Below, piece after piece: positions 17,284 to 26,663 of a stretch of DNA of 64,000 nucleotides. Position numbers and translations under genes: made by a program. Origin of the DNA: Umezawaea tangerina (GTDB taxonomy: Bacteria; Actinomycetota; Actinomycetes; Mycobacteriales; Pseudonocardiaceae); assembly GCF_003002815.1 (NCBI RefSeq), contig NZ_PVTF01000001.1, positions 682,001-746,000 of the forward strand, written 5' to 3'. Under the pieces are notes generated by a model. The model worked only from the letters and a program-made list of their open reading frames with translations, was not told the DNA's origin and made no database searches. How positions within the stretch are numbered: the stretch's first letter is position 1; every line of letters begins with the position of its first letter.

Positions 17284-18273
17284 CTAGCTGGTCGTACCCG
17301 GTGGCAGCAGCTGCTGCACGTCGAGCCTGCCCGGCAGCACGTCCTCGGTGTCCATCATGTCCGCGACCCGCTGGAGGCGGATCGGGTTGAGCGACAGCGG
17401 GAACGTGCCGACTGAGACCAGCGCCGCGGTCTGCTGGTCGACGTCGACGTAGCTGCTCAGCACGTCCTGCACGCTGAGCTTGTTGTTCGACGCGTTCTGC
17501 TGCGCGTCGCGCAGCACCGAGCGGAACAGCGCCAGCGTCTTGGGGTTGCCGTCGGCGAACTTCTTGCTCGCCGCGTACCCGGACATCGGGAAGTCCTTCG
17601 TCGGGCCGATCGCGGTGTCGGTGACGATCCGGGCACCGGTCTCGCGCTGGACCTTGGTGATGAAGGGCTCGATCATCCAGGCCGCGTCGACGGTCTTGGA
17701 CTGCATCGCCTGCTGCATCTGCTCGAACGGCATCTCGATGAAGTTGATCTTCTGCTTCTCGATGCCCGCCGTGTCGAGCACGGCCTTCGTGGTCAGCGCG
17801 CCGATGTCGTCCGCGCTGTTCACGGCGATGCGCGGGTTCGACTTCTTCGCCGGGGCGTCGTAGGACGCGTCGGTCGAGACCAGTGCCATCGAGTTGGCGC
17901 CCGCCTGGTAGGCCTCGCCCTGCAGCTGCAGCTGGGTGCCCTCGGCGACCTTGCGGAACAGGGTCACGTGGCTGGCCCAGGTGACGTCCAGCGTGGTGTC
18001 GAGCTGCTTGATGCCCTCGTCCTCGCTGGTCTGGGGCACGAGCTGGACCTGAAGGCCGGCCTTCTCGAACAGTTTGTCGTTGATCGCGATGCGCAGCGGG
18101 GCCACGTCCACGACCGGCATGACGCCGATCCGCAGGGTGTTGCGCTCGATGTCGGTCGCACCGCTGTCGCCGCCACCGGGCAGCAGGCTGCATCCGGCAG
18201 TGGTCGAGACGACGGTCAGGGCACACGCGACCAGCGCTGCCGCACGTCGCAGAACATGCGCTCGGGTAGGCAT
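17284..18273 (-). CDS. Orphan ABC transporter substrate-binding lipoprotein (NMT1/SsuA-like)
   Basis: This 329-aa protein has a lipoprotein signal peptide ending in the lipobox TTAGC. It carries a periplasmic-binding fold of the NMT1/SsuA/TauA type (LRIGVMPVVDVAPLRIA near the mature N-terminus, then DVTWAS and MPFEQMQQAMQSKTVDAAWMIEP). Such proteins bind nitrate, sulfonates, taurine or thiamine precursors. ATG 18273 is preferred because GAGAGG lies five bases upstream; the GTG at 18327 has no ribosome site and would delay the signal peptide. No permease or ATPase gene adjoins it, so the transporter core must be elsewhere or the protein has a sensory role, perhaps with the divergent NIT-domain kinase. 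Confidence 0.85.
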   Translation of the reverse strand: MPTRAHVLRRAAALVACALTVVSTTAGCSLLPGGGDSGATDIERNTLRIGVMPVVDVAPLRIAINDKLFEKAGLQVQLVPQTSEDEGIKQLDTTLDVTWASHVTLFRKVAEGTQLQLQGEAYQAGANSMALVSTDASYDAPAKKSNPRIAVNSADDIGALTTKAVLDTAGIEKQKINFIEMPFEQMQQAMQSKTVDAAWMIEPFITKVQRETGARIVTDTAIGPTKDFPMSGYAASKKFADGNPKTLALFRSVLRDAQQNASNNKLSVQDVLSSYVDVDQQTAALVSVGTFPLSLNPIRLQRVADMMDTEDVLPGRLDVQQLLPPGTTS

Positions 18274-18651
18274 GGCACCTCTCGCCTGTTGACTCGGGGA
18301 GTCGAGTTGATCAGTGTTCGTCGTCACTTGCCATACTGACGTCGCGTCACCGGGGAGGTGGCACAGAGGCAGCTAGGTTTCGACGTTCGGGGATGTTAAC
18401 CACCCGAACGCATGAAGCGACAGCCCAACTCGATACGGTGCGTGCTGCTAGAGGCTTCCATCAAGTAGGGCTGGACCATTACGCTGCCGGCCGGGTGGTA
18501 CAGGTTCTAGCGGACCGTCGGGTTCCTGGAGCAGAATGGAGCGCTTGGTCGGCGCTAGGCTCCTGTGCTGCATTTTGGCCCGATTTTGCGAGTCCATACT
18601 TCGGTCCTGGGGAGAGGCCGGGGACACTGCTGCCGGAAGAGGAAGCCCAGG
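18274..18651. promoter_or_regulatory. Divergent intergenic region between the binding protein and the conservon
   Basis: This 378-base gap separates two divergent start codons and must hold promoters for both the binding-protein gene (-) and the conservon (+). I see a short inverted repeat GACTCGGGGAGTC just upstream of the binding-protein gene and TTAAC-containing AT-richer stretches near 18393, but no convincing -35/-10 pair. No gene is apparent. Confidence 0.4.
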
Positions 18652-21600
18652 GTGGCCCGACGAGAGAGAGGTCCCAGCCAGTCCGGCGCGGGGACCGCAC
18701 CGCGCTCCGATAGGCCCGAAACGGGTGACGGACTGGCTGCGCTACGTGATGCAACTGTGACCGAGTCGACGGGATCTGGAAAAACCGACGTGCCGCAGAA
18801 CAGCGCAACAGATGCGCAGAGCGCCCGTACGTCGAGCTTGAGGCTGCGCAACTGGCGCCTTCGGACCAAGCTCTTCGCCGTCCTGCTCATCCCGACCGTC
18901 GCCGCGCTCGCGCTCGGCGGCCTCCGGGTGCAGACGGACCTGCAGAGCGCCACCGACTTCAACCAGCTCGCCAACGAGGTGCAGCTGGAGAGCTCGGTCG
19001 CCGACTTGGTGCAGCAGCTCCAGCGCGAGCGCGACCTGAGCGCGAGCCACGTGGCCTCGGGCAAGCAGGTCGACCGCGTGGTGCTCGACCGCCAGCTGCG
19101 CCGGGTGAACGACACCTCGGACGCTCTGCAGACCAAGATCACCGAACTCAGCGGCGACCTCGACCCCGCCGTGGCGGAGCGCTTCCGCCGCGCGGCCGAG
19201 CAGCTCAAGCGCCTCAACAGCCTGCGCAACGCCGTGCGCGACACCGCGTACCCCTCGGACGCCGTCCTGCGCACCTACTCCGAGTCGGTGGAGAGCCTCC
19301 TCGACCTCGGTGAACAGGCCATCGCGGGCATCAACGACCCCGAGCTGGTGAGGTTGCACCTCGCCACCAACGCGATCGCGCGCATCAAGGAGCAGGAGTC
19401 CCGCAAGCGCGGCATCCTGCTCGACGTCTTCCAGCGCCAGGACTTCCCCGCGAGCCAGCAGCGCGTGCTGCTCGCGGCGAACGCCGAGCTCGACGCCGCG
19501 AGGAACGACTTCCGCAAGTCCGCGACGCCCGACCAGGCGAAGATCTACGACGACACCGTCACGGGTCTGATCGTCGACACGGCGAACGACATGCAGGAGT
19601 CGGCGCTGAACCTGGCGGCGGCCAACCAGAGCCTGGACAGCCTCCGCGCGGAGAAGTGGGACATCGCGTCCACGCTGACGGTGAACCTGACGCGCGACGT
19701 GGAGAACCTGCTCCTGGAGCAGCTGCAGAACCGCACCGACGAGCAGACCGGCCAGGCCCGCGCCGCCGCGTTCCGCGACTCCGGCATCGTGCTCGCCGCG
19801 CTGCTGCTGGCGCTGGCGATGGCCCTGTTCGTCGCGAGGTCGATCCTCAACCCGCTGCGCATCCTGCGCCGCACCGCCCTCGCGGTGGCCGACCACGGTC
19901 TGCCGGAGGCGGTCGGCAAGATCCTCGCCGACCCGAACCCGCAGCTCGCGGCCCAGAACGCCATCGCGCCGGTGCCCATCACGACCAACGAAGAGGTCGG
20001 GCAGGTGGCGCGGGCGTTCGACGCGGTGCACGGCGAGGCGGTCCGCCTGGCGGCCCAGCAGGCCCTCCTGCGCGACAACGTCAACGCGATGTTCGTCAAC
20101 CTGTCCCGCCGCTCCCAGGCGCTGGTCGAACGCCAGCTCAACCTGATCGACCGGCTGGAGCAGGACGAGCAGGACCCCGACCAGCTCGCCAGCCTGTTCG
20201 AGCTCGACCACCTCGCGACCCGCATGCGGCGCAACTCGGAGAACCTCCTGGTCCTCTCCGGCACCGACCTCTCGCGCAGGCTCACCCGGCCCGTCCCCGC
20301 GGCCGAGGTCCTGGGCGCCGCGGTGTCCGAGGTCGAGCAGTACGCCCGCGTGCAGGTCGGCCAGACCCCGGAGCTCACGGTCCAGGGCCGCGCGGTCAAC
20401 GACCTCGTGCACCTGGTCGCCGAGCTGCTGGACAACGCGACCGCGTTCTCCGACCCCGTGACGAAGGTCACGGTCCGGACGGCCCGCACCCGCAAGGGTG
20501 AACTGGCCATCGAGATCCAGGACCGCGGCGTCGGCATGGCCGAGCAGGACATCATCGACGCGAACGAGCGGCTGGCGGACCCGCCGGACGTCGACGTCGC
20601 CGTGTCCCGCCGGATGGGCCTGTACGTGGTCGCCCGGCTGGCCAAGCGGCACGACATCAAGGTCCGGCTGCGGGTCAACGAGGACATCGAGGGCGGCACC
20701 ACCGCGCTCGTCGTCGTCCCCGGCACGCTGGTCCAGGCGCCCGGTGCCGCCGGTGCCCCCATGGGGTCGCCGTCGGAGTCCCTCACGGACTTCCACCCGG
20801 CCCAGCGGGCCAGCGGCATCGCCGGTGCCTTCACCAGCAGCTCGCCGCGGTTCGACGACGACAGCTCGCCCGGCTTCCCGCCCCAGGGCGGCGCGGAGCA
20901 CACCGGCGGCTTCCCCTCCCAGACCGGGACCAACGGCTTCGGGTCGCAGAGCGCGGAGCACACCGGCGGGTTCCCGTCGCAGGAGTTCAGCCCCACGGGC
21001 AGCTACCCGAAGCCGGACCTGAACATGCCGGTCAGCTTCGTGCAGCGCGAGTCGGTCCCCGACGCGAACGCGGTGCCGTCCTTCGGCGTCACCCGCCCCG
21101 AGGAGGACTCCGGCGTCTGGCTGCCGATGTCCGGCGAGCAGGACCAGCCCGACCGGTCCTGGCCCGAGCGCAACGGCACCCCGGCCGCCGCCACGACGGG
21201 TGAGCAGACCCTGTTCACCGCCTACGAGGACCGCGGCGAGGACGCCTCGGCCCCGTTCGAGACCGGCTACGAGACGACCCGCTTCGAGCCCGTGGTGCCG
21301 CGTGCGGCCGTCGCGGAGCCCGAGCCGGAGCGGCGCAACGGCCACACGCCCGCGCGCAAGGAGGTCGACCACGACCTCGACGCCCCGACCGAGCGGCTGC
21401 CGATCTACGAGGCGGTCCTGTCCCAGTGGTTCCAGGCCGTCGGGAGCGAGACCTCCGCCGCCAAGGCCCAGGCGGTCCCGCCCGCCGAGAAGCCCGCGGG
21501 CCTCCCGGTGGCCGAACCCGAGATCCCCCTCTCGGACCAAGAGGAAGTGCCCTTGCCGACCCGACGGCCGAAACCCGTTCCGGCTGTCGCTCCCACCACA

Positions 21601-22083
21601 ACCGAGGTTTCCGTACCCTCAAGGCTCGACGGTCTGTCGGCTTCGGGACTGCCGAAGCGAGCCCCGAGGCCGGAAGCCGCACCTGTCCGGGAACCCGAGC
21701 CGGTTGCCGAGGCAGTGGTGGAGCAGGTCGAGGAGCAGGAGGCCCCACAGATGCAGGCGGAACCGACCGCCGAAAGCGCTTGGCAGTCCCCGGCCGACGA
21801 AGGCTGGTCCGCTGCCCAAGCACTGCTCAGCAAGACGCCAGACGCCAAGACACAAGCGGGGTTGCCCAAGCGGGTGCCCAAGGCTCAGCTTGTGCCAGGG
21901 TCAGCCGCGCCGAAGATCCCGTCGGCGCAGCAATCGCAGCGGCCCCCGCTGCCACCACGATCGCCTGACGCGATCCGTGGACGGATGTCGAGTCTTCAGC
22001 AGGGCGTCCGACGAGGGCGACACGCGTTGATCGACGCTTACGCTGGTGACCAGTCGAGCCGGCAAGACGAGGAGCAGGAGTGA
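18652..22083 (+). CDS. cvnA: Conservon sensor histidine kinase with NIT domain (CvnA)
   Basis: This is a large membrane kinase (1143 aa). In order: an N-terminal helix ([17 protein letters not shown]), an extracellular nitrate/nitrite-sensing (NIT)-type helical domain, a second helix ([17 protein letters not shown]), HAMP, a helical region with [10 protein letters not shown], and a HATPase_c domain with N box [12 protein letters not shown] and G boxes DRGVGM and [12 protein letters not shown]. The last ~400 residues are disordered and Pro/Glu-rich with two copies of [11 protein letters not shown] chose GTG 18652 because AGAGGAAG lies at a good distance; GTG 18757 is an alternative. It overlaps the roadblock gene by four bases. 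In Streptomyces, conservon kinases interact with the roadblock protein and GTPase as a GPCR-like complex. Confidence 0.9.
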   Translation: MARRERGPSQSGAGTAPRSDRPETGDGLAALRDATVTESTGSGKTDVPQNSATDAQSARTSSLRLRNWRLRTKLFAVLLIPTVAALALGGLRVQTDLQSATDFNQLANEVQLESSVADLVQQLQRERDLSASHVASGKQVDRVVLDRQLRRVNDTSDALQTKITELSGDLDPAVAERFRRAAEQLKRLNSLRNAVRDTAYPSDAVLRTYSESVESLLDLGEQAIAGINDPELVRLHLATNAIARIKEQESRKRGILLDVFQRQDFPASQQRVLLAANAELDAARNDFRKSATPDQAKIYDDTVTGLIVDTANDMQESALNLAAANQSLDSLRAEKWDIASTLTVNLTRDVENLLLEQLQNRTDEQTGQARAAAFRDSGIVLAALLLALAMALFVARSILNPLRILRRTALAVADHGLPEAVGKILADPNPQLAAQNAIAPVPITTNEEVGQVARAFDAVHGEAVRLAAQQALLRDNVNAMFVNLSRRSQALVERQLNLIDRLEQDEQDPDQLASLFELDHLATRMRRNSENLLVLSGTDLSRRLTRPVPAAEVLGAAVSEVEQYARVQVGQTPELTVQGRAVNDLVHLVAELLDNATAFSDPVTKVTVRTARTRKGELAIEIQDRGVGMAEQDIIDANERLADPPDVDVAVSRRMGLYVVARLAKRHDIKVRLRVNEDIEGGTTALVVVPGTLVQAPGAAGAPMGSPSESLTDFHPAQRASGIAGAFTSSSPRFDDDSSPGFPPQGGAEHTGGFPSQTGTNGFGSQSAEHTGGFPSQEFSPTGSYPKPDLNMPVSFVQRESVPDANAVPSFGVTRPEEDSGVWLPMSGEQDQPDRSWPERNGTPAAATTGEQTLFTAYEDRGEDASAPFETGYETTRFEPVVPRAAVAEPEPERRNGHTPARKEVDHDLDAPTERLPIYEAVLSQWFQAVGSETSAAKAQAVPPAEKPAGLPVAEPEIPLSDQEEVPLPTRRPKPVPAVAPTTTEVSVPSRLDGLSASGLPKRAPRPEAAPVREPEPVAEAVVEQVEEQEAPQMQAEPTAESAWQSPADEGWSAAQALLSKTPDAKTQAGLPKRVPKAQLVPGSAAPKIPSAQQSQRPPLPPRSPDAIRGRMSSLQQGVRRGRHALIDAYAGDQSSRQDEEQE

Positions 22084-22499
22084 CGACCGCAGCTCAGCCA
22101 GGCAGCTTTGGTTGGCTAATCACCGACTTCGTGCGCCGGGTACCCGGTGTTGCGCACGCCGTAGTCGTGTCGGCGGACGGGCTTCTGCTCGCCGGCTCGC
22201 AGGGCTTGCCACGTGACCGAGCCGAACAGCTTTCCGCGGTGGCGTCCGGTCTGGTGAGTCTCACCGCAGGCGCTGCTCGCTGCTTCGAGGCCGGTGGCGT
22301 GAACCAGACCGTGGTCGAGATGGAACGGGGTTACCTGTTCCTGATGTCCATCAGCGACGGTTCGTGCCTCGCCGTACTCGCCGCGCCCAACTGCGACATC
22401 GGTCTCGTCGCGTACGAGATGACCTTGTTGGTCGAACGGGTCGGACAGCAACTCACCCCGGAGCTGCGCGCTCAGCTCCAGGGCGTGGTAAGGCGGTAG
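22080..22499 (+). CDS. cvnB: Conservon roadblock/LC7 domain protein (CvnB)
   Basis: This 139-aa single-domain roadblock/LC7 protein is the second conservon component. The core reads [29 protein letters not shown] with a C-terminal helix containing [10 protein letters not shown]. Roadblock proteins act as GTPase-activating or scaffold partners of MglA-like GTPases, which fits the fourth gene of this operon. It starts at GTG 22080, overlapping the kinase stop (GTGA), so expression is coupled to the kinase. Length and sequence are typical of the family. Confidence 0.94.
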   Translation: MTTAAQPGSFGWLITDFVRRVPGVAHAVVVSADGLLLAGSQGLPRDRAEQLSAVASGLVSLTAGAARCFEAGGVNQTVVEMERGYLFLMSISDGSCLAVLAAPNCDIGLVAYEMTLLVERVGQQLTPELRAQLQGVVRR

Positions 22500-22528
22500 A
22501 CCTCATGAGAGCGTGGGGGTGAGCGGAG

Positions 22529-23308
22529 ATGGCTGAGAGATCGGGCGCCCACGGACGTCGCTTCGGTAGCGGTTTCAACTACCAGGAGTGGGCGGTCGGG
22601 GGTTTCCAGTTCTCGGATCCGGACGCCGCTGACCCCGCGCCGGATGAGGAACCGGACGAGGAAGCAGTGCCCAGCGTCAAACCGGTTGTCCGGCGGAAAC
22701 GCGGGCGACCGAAACGCGAGAGCGCGGAGATCGATGGCACAGGGCAGGGGCTAGACGACATGTCTCAGCGTGAGGTTGACGATTCGTCGTACGACTACGA
22801 CGACGTGCCGAACCGTTTCGACATCGACGGGTACGGAAGTGGTCTGTTCGGCGGACCGGGTGCGGATCTCTTCGGTGCCCACAACCTGCCCGACAGCGTT
22901 CCGGAACAACTGCCGTACACGACCGGCCAGCAGCCGATCGTGCGGCGCGAGGAGAACCCGGCGGCCGAATCGGGTTCGCTGGTCCGTCCGTACACCCGGA
23001 CCGGTGGTCGCACACGACCGGACTACGATCTGGCCATCGAGGCACTGGTGTCCACCAGTGAGCGCGGGCTGGAACGTGACGCGGCGGTGCTCCCAGAACA
23101 CCGGTCGATTTGCGGGATCTGCACGGACACCCGTTCGGTGGCCGAAGTGGCCGCCCACCTCCGACTGCCGCTAGGCGTCGTCCGGGTGTTGATCGGGGAC
23201 ATGGCCAGCATGGGTTTGGTTTTGATTCACCAGGGTGGTCTGGTCGTGGGAGACCGACCTTCCATTGACTTCCTTGAGAGGGTGCTCAGTGGGCTTCGCA
23301 GGCTCTAG
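22529..23308 (+). CDS. cvnC: Conservon DUF742 protein with AT-hook-like motif (CvnC)
   Basis: The C-terminal ~110 residues are a DUF742 domain (RPDYDLAIEALV, HRSICGICTDTRSVAEVAAHL, LGVVRVLIGDMASMGLV), with a winged-helix-like look. The 259-aa protein also has a ~150-residue acidic, probably disordered N-terminal extension containing KRGRPKR at 57-63, an AT-hook core (RGRPK). That suggests minor-groove DNA binding, which would give the conservon a route to the nucleoid; this is inference. The gene overlaps the GTPase gene by 20 bases. In Streptomyces the DUF742 protein binds the other conservon members. Confidence 0.9.
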   Translation: MAERSGAHGRRFGSGFNYQEWAVGGFQFSDPDAADPAPDEEPDEEAVPSVKPVVRRKRGRPKRESAEIDGTGQGLDDMSQREVDDSSYDYDDVPNRFDIDGYGSGLFGGPGADLFGAHNLPDSVPEQLPYTTGQQPIVRREENPAAESGSLVRPYTRTGGRTRPDYDLAIEALVSTSERGLERDAAVLPEHRSICGICTDTRSVAEVAAHLRLPLGVVRVLIGDMASMGLVLIHQGGLVVGDRPSIDFLERVLSGLRRL

Positions 23309-23894
23309 TCCCCAGGGCGCCGAGGGCGCACGGAAGCCGACGACCTCCGCGAAGATCGTGGTCGCGGGTGGCTTCGGCGTGGGCAAGACGACCTTCGTCG
23401 GCTCGGTGTCCGAGATCGTGCCGTTGACCACCGAGGCGGTGATGACCGAAGCCAGCGCGGGTGTGGACGACCTGTCGGCGACGCCGAACAAGGTCACCAC
23501 CACCGTCGCGATGGACTTCGGACGCGTCTCCCTGGACAGCGACCTGATCCTGTACCTGTTCGGTACGCCGGGTCAGCACCGGTTCTGGTTCATGTGGGAC
23601 GACCTGGTCCGTGGCGCCATCGGCGCCATCGTCCTGGTCGACACCAGGAGGTTGGCCGACGCGTTCGCGTCGATCGACTTCTTCGACGACCGGCAGCTGC
23701 CGTACGTCGTCGGCGTGAACTGCTTCGACGGGTTGCTGCACCACCGCATCGAAGACGTGCGGGAGGCGCTGACGATCGACCAGTCCGTGCCGATAGTGAC
23801 TTGCGACGCGCGGAACCGGCAGTCGACCAAGCAGACGTTGATCACGCTTGTCGAGCACGCCATGCGCCAGTGGATGTCCGTCCGAGCGGGTTAG
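23289..23894 (+). CDS. cvnD: Conservon small GTPase (CvnD)
   Basis: This 201-aa Ras/MglA-like GTPase completes the conservon. G1 is GGFGVGKTT near residue 27, G3 is GTPGQHRF (Gln in the switch II position), and the G4 position reads VNCFDG in place of canonical NKxD, as is usual for conservon GTPases. It starts at GTG 23289 with GAGAGG seven bases upstream, within the DUF742 gene. GTP state is presumably read by the roadblock protein and kinase. A strong terminator follows, marking the end of a four-gene operon. Confidence 0.92.
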   Translation: MGFAGSSPQGAEGARKPTTSAKIVVAGGFGVGKTTFVGSVSEIVPLTTEAVMTEASAGVDDLSATPNKVTTTVAMDFGRVSLDSDLILYLFGTPGQHRFWFMWDDLVRGAIGAIVLVDTRRLADAFASIDFFDDRQLPYVVGVNCFDGLLHHRIEDVREALTIDQSVPIVTCDARNRQSTKQTLITLVEHAMRQWMSVRAG

Positions 23895-23909
23895 TCCCGC
23901 CAGGTCGAC

Positions 23910-23949
23910 GCCTGGTGCGATCCCCCTTCCGCAGGGGACCGCACCAGGC
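23910..23949 (+). terminator. Conservon operon terminator
   Basis: A 16-bp stem with one mismatch (23910-23925 with 23934-23949) and an eight-base loop lies 15 bases after the GTPase stop. Confidence 0.8.
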
Positions 23950-24016
23950 CTTCGGCATGCCCTGACCGCGGTTGCCGGCTACTGATGACCCTTCGGACCT
24001 GCTCGTGCCGGTGGGC

Positions 24017-26272
24017 TCAGTCCTCGACGAGCGCCGCGGACGTGATGCGGTGCAGCGGGAAGCGGCGGACCTCGCCGTAGCTGAGGTCGTAGCCCTCCAG
24101 CACGCCGCCGCCGACGATCTGGGGCTTGATCACGCGGGTCGCCGCCGTGCCGTGCGAGTCGACCAGGTCGACCAGCACGCTGCGCCCGTCCTTCGCCGCC
24201 CGCTGGAGCAGACCCAGCGTGGCCGACGGGCCGTTGCCGTGGTTCGCGGGCACGGAGATCCGCTCGCCGCGCTGGGTGGACCGCGCCCGGTCGCCCGCCC
24301 TGACCAGCCGCACCAGCTCGGACAGCTGGTCCTCGCTCGGCGTCGGCACGTGCACCGGCCTGCGCGTCGCACGGGACTTGCCGGGGATGCGCCTGCCGCC
24401 CACCCGCAGGTCGAGCACCCGGCCGTCCGGGCCCTCGGCGGCGGGGGAGAAGCCCGCCCCGCGCAGCCCGTCCAGGACGTCGGCCAGCGGCAGCGGGCTG
24501 ACCAGGACCGTGGGGGCGATCTTGCGGAGCTCCAGCGCGTCCGCGGCCGGGTGCGCCATGACCTCGGTGAGCAGCACCGGGTCGTCGCAGCGCAGGAACG
24601 ACCCGGCGGCACCGCCGCGCAGCCTCCCGTGCTTGCGGGCCGCGTCGTCGATCAGGTAGGTCAGCGACTGCGGGATCGGTGTCCTCGACCCCTTGCGGAA
24701 CAGCTCGTGCAGGTCGGAGGCCGTGCGCCCGGCGTCGAACGCGCGGCGCACGGAGCCCTCGCCCACCCGGTACACCGTGGCGCCGCCCGCCGACTCGACG
24801 TCGGCCACCAGCGCCAGGTCGTCGGCCAGTTCCGGCTCCAGCCTGCCGGGCGCCACCACGGTCAGGTCCGCCTGCACCAGGAAGTGGTCGACGGGCGCCG
24901 GCAGCGAGTCCGACAGCTGCTTGGCCGCCAGTGCGGGGCCCTCGCTGAGCAGCACCCGGCCGGCGGTGGTGATCGCGCCCCTGGACAGCACGGCCAGCGC
25001 GGTGCCCTCGGCCATCGTCCAGCGGACCAGCTCGTCGCGCAGCCGCCCGCCCCGGCGGGGCGCGCGCCACGCCAGCACGGCGGCCAGCTCACCGGCGTTC
25101 GTCACGGTCGTGCCCGGCTCGAGGCCCGCCAGCGCCTCCAGCACCCAGCGCCGGTCGCGCGGCGCGTTCGGGCGGTTCAGCTCGGCCGACAGCGGGTTCA
25201 GCAGCCGTTCGCGCTCGTCGCGCTGCCCGACCAGGCCGGGCAGCCGGGGCAGGTCCAGCCACGCTTGAGCCAGCGTCGACCAGCGCACCTCGGGGGTGGC
25301 GGTCAGCCAGGTGTCGGCCAGCGCGGTCGGCACCCACTCGGGCTCGGCGCCCTCGCTGTCGCCCACCAGCCCGGCGGCCACGACCACCTCGACCAGCAGC
25401 GCGGCCCGCTGCTCGTCGACCTCCAGGTCCTTGGCGATCCTGCGCATCTCGCGCACGCCCAGCCCGCCCGTGCGCAGCACCGACGGCGGGTCGGCCGACC
25501 ACGCCGAGATCAGCGACTCGACGTGGCGGAGCAGCTCCAGCGCCTCGCCGGCACCCGTCTCGTCCACGACGGCGACGTCCAGCGAGGTGGTCCTCATCGA
25601 CGGCTCGGTGACCTGGATCCGGCCCAGCGGGCGGTCGCCGCGCACCAGCAGGCCGACCTCGCGCGGCAGCTCGACGGTCTGGCCGTCGCGGCGGATCAGC
25701 AGCCCGCGGGCCAGCAGCTTCTGGATCGGGGTCTTCGCCTGCTCCAGCGCCACGACCAGCGCGGCGTCCCTGGTCTGGCCGATCGGCGGGCCGTCGGCCA
25801 GCGTCTTGAGCACCCGCAGCTCGTCCTCGCCCAGCGGGCTCAGGTCCACGTCCGCGAGGGCGGGCACCGAACGGCCGAGGCCCGCGGGGAACGCGGCCAC
25901 CGCGTCCCGCGAGGCGGGCGGGGTCGACAGGGCCTCGTCCGGGCCCCACAGCAGGGCGCGGGCGCGCAGCGCGGCCAGTGCCTGCTTGAGCGGCCTGGCC
26001 TTGACGTCCTTGCCCAGCAGCCGGGCCAGGTCGGGCTGCGGCACCGGGTTCAGGTCCGCGTCCAGCACCAGCAGCGCCTCGAGCACCGTCAGGGTGAACG
26101 TGTCCAGGTCCTCGCACGCCCGCGAGACCGACGCGCGGGTGCCGATCCGGGCCGCCAGCACCGCCGTGTCGGCCGGGACGGGCGTGGCCAGGTCCGGGCG
26201 GGCGCGCAGGAGCGCTACGAGCACCGAGTCGTCCTGTGCGCGCAGCCAGTCGGCCAGAGTGGTGCCGGACAT
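24017..26272 (-). CDS. Helicase-associated (XPB/Ssl2-like) domain protein without ATPase motor
   Basis: This 751-aa protein matches the actinobacterial helicase C3/XPB N-terminal-like family (Rv0862c type). It begins MSGTTLADWLRAQDDSVLVALLRARPD, continues through winged-helix-like repeats, and ends in a WYL-like C-terminal part (SHGTAATRVIKPQIVGGGVLEGYDLSYGEVRRFPLHRI). I find no Walker A or DEAD/DEAH motif, so it is probably an accessory factor. In mycobacteria, as I remember it, the gene lies beside ercc3; here the XPB gene lies 10 kb away in the same orientation. It diverges from the small gene at 26345, with 72 bases between starts. A DNA repair or transcription-coupled role is inferred. 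Confidence 0.8.
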   Translation of the reverse strand: MSGTTLADWLRAQDDSVLVALLRARPDLATPVPADTAVLAARIGTRASVSRACEDLDTFTLTVLEALLVLDADLNPVPQPDLARLLGKDVKARPLKQALAALRARALLWGPDEALSTPPASRDAVAAFPAGLGRSVPALADVDLSPLGEDELRVLKTLADGPPIGQTRDAALVVALEQAKTPIQKLLARGLLIRRDGQTVELPREVGLLVRGDRPLGRIQVTEPSMRTTSLDVAVVDETGAGEALELLRHVESLISAWSADPPSVLRTGGLGVREMRRIAKDLEVDEQRAALLVEVVVAAGLVGDSEGAEPEWVPTALADTWLTATPEVRWSTLAQAWLDLPRLPGLVGQRDERERLLNPLSAELNRPNAPRDRRWVLEALAGLEPGTTVTNAGELAAVLAWRAPRRGGRLRDELVRWTMAEGTALAVLSRGAITTAGRVLLSEGPALAAKQLSDSLPAPVDHFLVQADLTVVAPGRLEPELADDLALVADVESAGGATVYRVGEGSVRRAFDAGRTASDLHELFRKGSRTPIPQSLTYLIDDAARKHGRLRGGAAGSFLRCDDPVLLTEVMAHPAADALELRKIAPTVLVSPLPLADVLDGLRGAGFSPAAEGPDGRVLDLRVGGRRIPGKSRATRRPVHVPTPSEDQLSELVRLVRAGDRARSTQRGERISVPANHGNGPSATLGLLQRAAKDGRSVLVDLVDSHGTAATRVIKPQIVGGGVLEGYDLSYGEVRRFPLHRITSAALVED

Positions 26273-26344
26273 CTGCACCACGGTATATGTGCGCGCCCTG
26301 ATCGGGCACACTTGTCCCGACGTAAGCACCACCGAGGAGGAATC

Positions 26345-26530
26345 GTGGCGAAGGCCGCACGCCCTGAGCGCATCGACCCGCACTGGCCCGTAGTGCCCGA
26401 GGGCGAGCACGTCGTGAGCGAGCTCGCCAGCGACAGCCAGGGGGCGCAGTCGCCCTTCGGCGTCGTCACCTTCCCGCTGGCGGCCGAGGAGCTGCCCTAC
26501 CGGCACCCGGTGACCGAGATCAACAGGTAG
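26345..26530 (+). CDS. Small conserved protein (Rv0863-like), function unknown
   Basis: This 61-aa protein starts at GTG 26345 with an excellent GAGGAGG site. It begins VAKAARPERIDPHWPVVPEG and has no signal, membrane segment or cysteines. Its position, divergent from the helicase-associated gene and before the Mo-cofactor genes, matches that of Rv0863 in M. tuberculosis as I remember it. The good ribosome site, conserved position and following terminator support it as a real gene. I do not recognise a function. Confidence 0.7.
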   Translation: MAKAARPERIDPHWPVVPEGEHVVSELASDSQGAQSPFGVVTFPLAAEELPYRHPVTEINR

Positions 26531-26540
26531 TCCCGCCGCC

Positions 26541-26568
26541 GGGCCGCCGCCCCCGCGGGCGGCGGCCC
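26541..26568 (+). terminator. Terminator after the small conserved gene
   Basis: A perfect 12-bp GC stem (26541-26552 with 26557-26568) with a four-base loop lies ten bases past the stop, ahead of the malic enzyme promoter region. Confidence 0.7.
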
Positions 26569-26663
26569 AGGCGTGACTCCATTCGCCGAGCCGCGCGCGT
26601 TCCGTAATGGCTCGGAGACTAGGCTCGACCACCGCGTGGGCAGTACTTGACGTGGGAGGTTCG

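Noticed and set aside
18565-18651. ATG 18565 as start of the conservon kinase
   Set aside because: The 29 extra codons give an unlikely peptide (MLHFGPILRVHT), and the GTG at 18652 has a far better ribosome site.
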